Assembly: GCA_964396055.1 (NCBI GenBank)
Contig: CAYNDV010000114.1
Span: 1-15,556 of the forward strand
Length of the DNA stretch: 15,556 bases
From: CAYJPV01 sp964396055
Lineage (GTDB): Bacteria; Acidobacteriota; Vicinamibacteria; Vicinamibacterales; JAKQTR01
Direction: 5' to 3'
Below the pieces are notes generated by a model. That model was not told the DNA's origin. It saw only the letters and a program-made list of their open reading frames with translations, and did not search any database. Positions 14,858 through 15,556 of this stretch are shown one piece after another; within the stretch, counting starts at the first letter, position 1; every line of letters begins with the position of its first letter. The position numbers and the translations under genes are program-made.

Positions 14858-15556
14858 CTACTCTACCACCGGATGTGCCGGGAGTGTCACGGTGAAGCAG
14901 GCTCCCCCCTCCGGGTGGTTGGCGGCCGTGACGTCGCCCCCGAATTCACGCAGGATGCGCAAGGTGAGGGCCAGTCCGAGCCCGCTGCCGGCGTCCTTCG
15001 TCGTGAAGAACGGGTCGAACACGCGCGGCAGCGCCGCTGGCGCGATGCCAGGGCCGTTGTCGAGGATCTCGACGATCACGGTCTGCGCGTCGGCTCGCGA
15101 CCGGACGTCGATCCGGGGCTGGTCCACGCCCCGGAGCGCCTGCTCCGCGTTGATCAGGATGTTCAGGAACGCCTGCTGCAACAGCACCGCGTCGCCGCGG
15201 GTGCGTGGCAGGGTCTGCTCGAGATCCCGCTGCACCGTGAGGCGGGCACGGCGCCAGACGACGCCGCGCAGGCCCAGCGCGCGTTTCAGGGCCCGGTTGA
15301 CGCTGACGGTCCGGCGGGTGAGGCGCCCGGCGCCGGCCAGCAGCAGCAGGTTGCGCACGATGCGGGCCGCCCGATCGGCCTCGCGGTAGATCTGGCGGAC
15401 GGGGCCGTCGAGCGCCGGCGGCACGGCCGCCGTGTGGCGCAGCAGCTCAAGGTGCCCGAGCACGGCCTGCAGCGGGTTGTTGAGCTCGTGCGCGATACCG
15501 GCGACCAGGTGGGACAGCGCCTCCGACTGCGCCAGGCGCTCGCGCAGGGCGGCGCG
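14858..15556 (-). CDS. Sensor histidine kinase, C-terminal catalytic part (5' end outside window)
   Basis: About 232 codons are visible and the frame stays open to the right edge. The visible start contains the HisKA H-box AGIAHELNNPLQAVLGHLELL (phosphoacceptor His at bases 15488-15490), followed by a dimerisation helix pair and a complete HATPase domain: N-box LNILINAEQAL, G1 box ILDNGPGI, F-box VFDPFFTTK and G2 box GSGLGLALT, ending CFTVTLP. This is the NtrB/PAS-type subgroup marked by HELNNPL. The sensing region lies outside the window, so the signal is unknown. Its stop is 15 bases before the response regulator ATG, so the pair is co-transcribed and surely cognate. An in-frame GTG at 15463 falls after the H-box and cannot be the true start. 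Confidence 0.92.
   Translation of the reverse strand, partial: RAALRERLAQSEALSHLVAGIAHELNNPLQAVLGHLELLRHTAAVPPALDGPVRQIYREADRAARIVRNLLLLAGAGRLTRRTVSVNRALKRALGLRGVVWRRARLTVQRDLEQTLPRTRGDAVLLQQAFLNILINAEQALRGVDQPRIDVRSRADAQTVIVEILDNGPGIAPAALPRVFDPFFTTKDAGSGLGLALTLRILREFGGDVTAANHPEGGACFTVTLPAHPVVE

Overview
This window is very GC-rich bacterial chromosome with strongly G/C third codon positions. A Gram-negative envelope is implied by an outer-membrane-type beta-barrel protein, a periplasmic PapD-like chaperone and MurG/MraY peptidoglycan enzymes. Base composition and gene mix (DUF2891, ABC-F, excisionase-type helix-turn-helix regulators, secreted small beta proteins) remind me of soil Acidobacteriota such as Vicinamibacteria. 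That placement is inference; no rRNA or marker gene here fixes it.

Left part (1-5883, plus strand): a tightly packed run holds the 3' end of homoserine dehydrogenase, metX (homoserine O-acetyltransferase), a MurG-like glycosyltransferase fused to a C-terminal HEAT-like repeat domain, mraY, and an exported DUF2891 protein. Gaps are 0-22 bases and murG/mraY overlap as ATGA, so this looks like one transcription unit joining methionine synthesis with lipid-linked cell-wall precursor synthesis. The DUF2891 gene meets a convergent ABC-F ATPase gene (5880-7922, minus strand), with the two stop codons interleaved on one CTAG.

Right part (7930-15556): the most interesting region. It looks like a self-contained, regulated surface-structure locus unlike a textbook fimbrial operon. 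On the plus strand are three small exported proteins: S1 (7999-8505), S2 (8502-8987, overlapping S1 by 4 bases) and the more divergent S3 (9254-9751). Converging on them from the right is a minus-strand operon: a small HTH protein, a fourth exported subunit S4, an 81-codon small ORF, a PapD-like chaperone and a 764-residue beta-barrel protein ending in two SdrD/Cna-B-like domains with DxDxDG calcium-type loops. Three of its junctions are 4-base or shorter overlaps or very short gaps. Upstream on the same strand lie a histidine kinase (cut by the window end) and a response regulator whose DNA-binding domain is, unusually, N-terminal and closely related to the stand-alone HTH protein. Between the two regulators is an AT-rich stretch with three copies of GACATTA (two direct, one inverted) over a plausible promoter.

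Working model (inference): the two-component system and small HTH protein control, through shared operator sites, production of secreted beta-sandwich subunits. The PapD-like chaperone escorts these across the periplasm and the barrel protein exports or anchors them, a chaperone-usher-like pathway without a recognisable usher. No tRNA, rRNA, CRISPR array, insertion sequence or integrase was seen.
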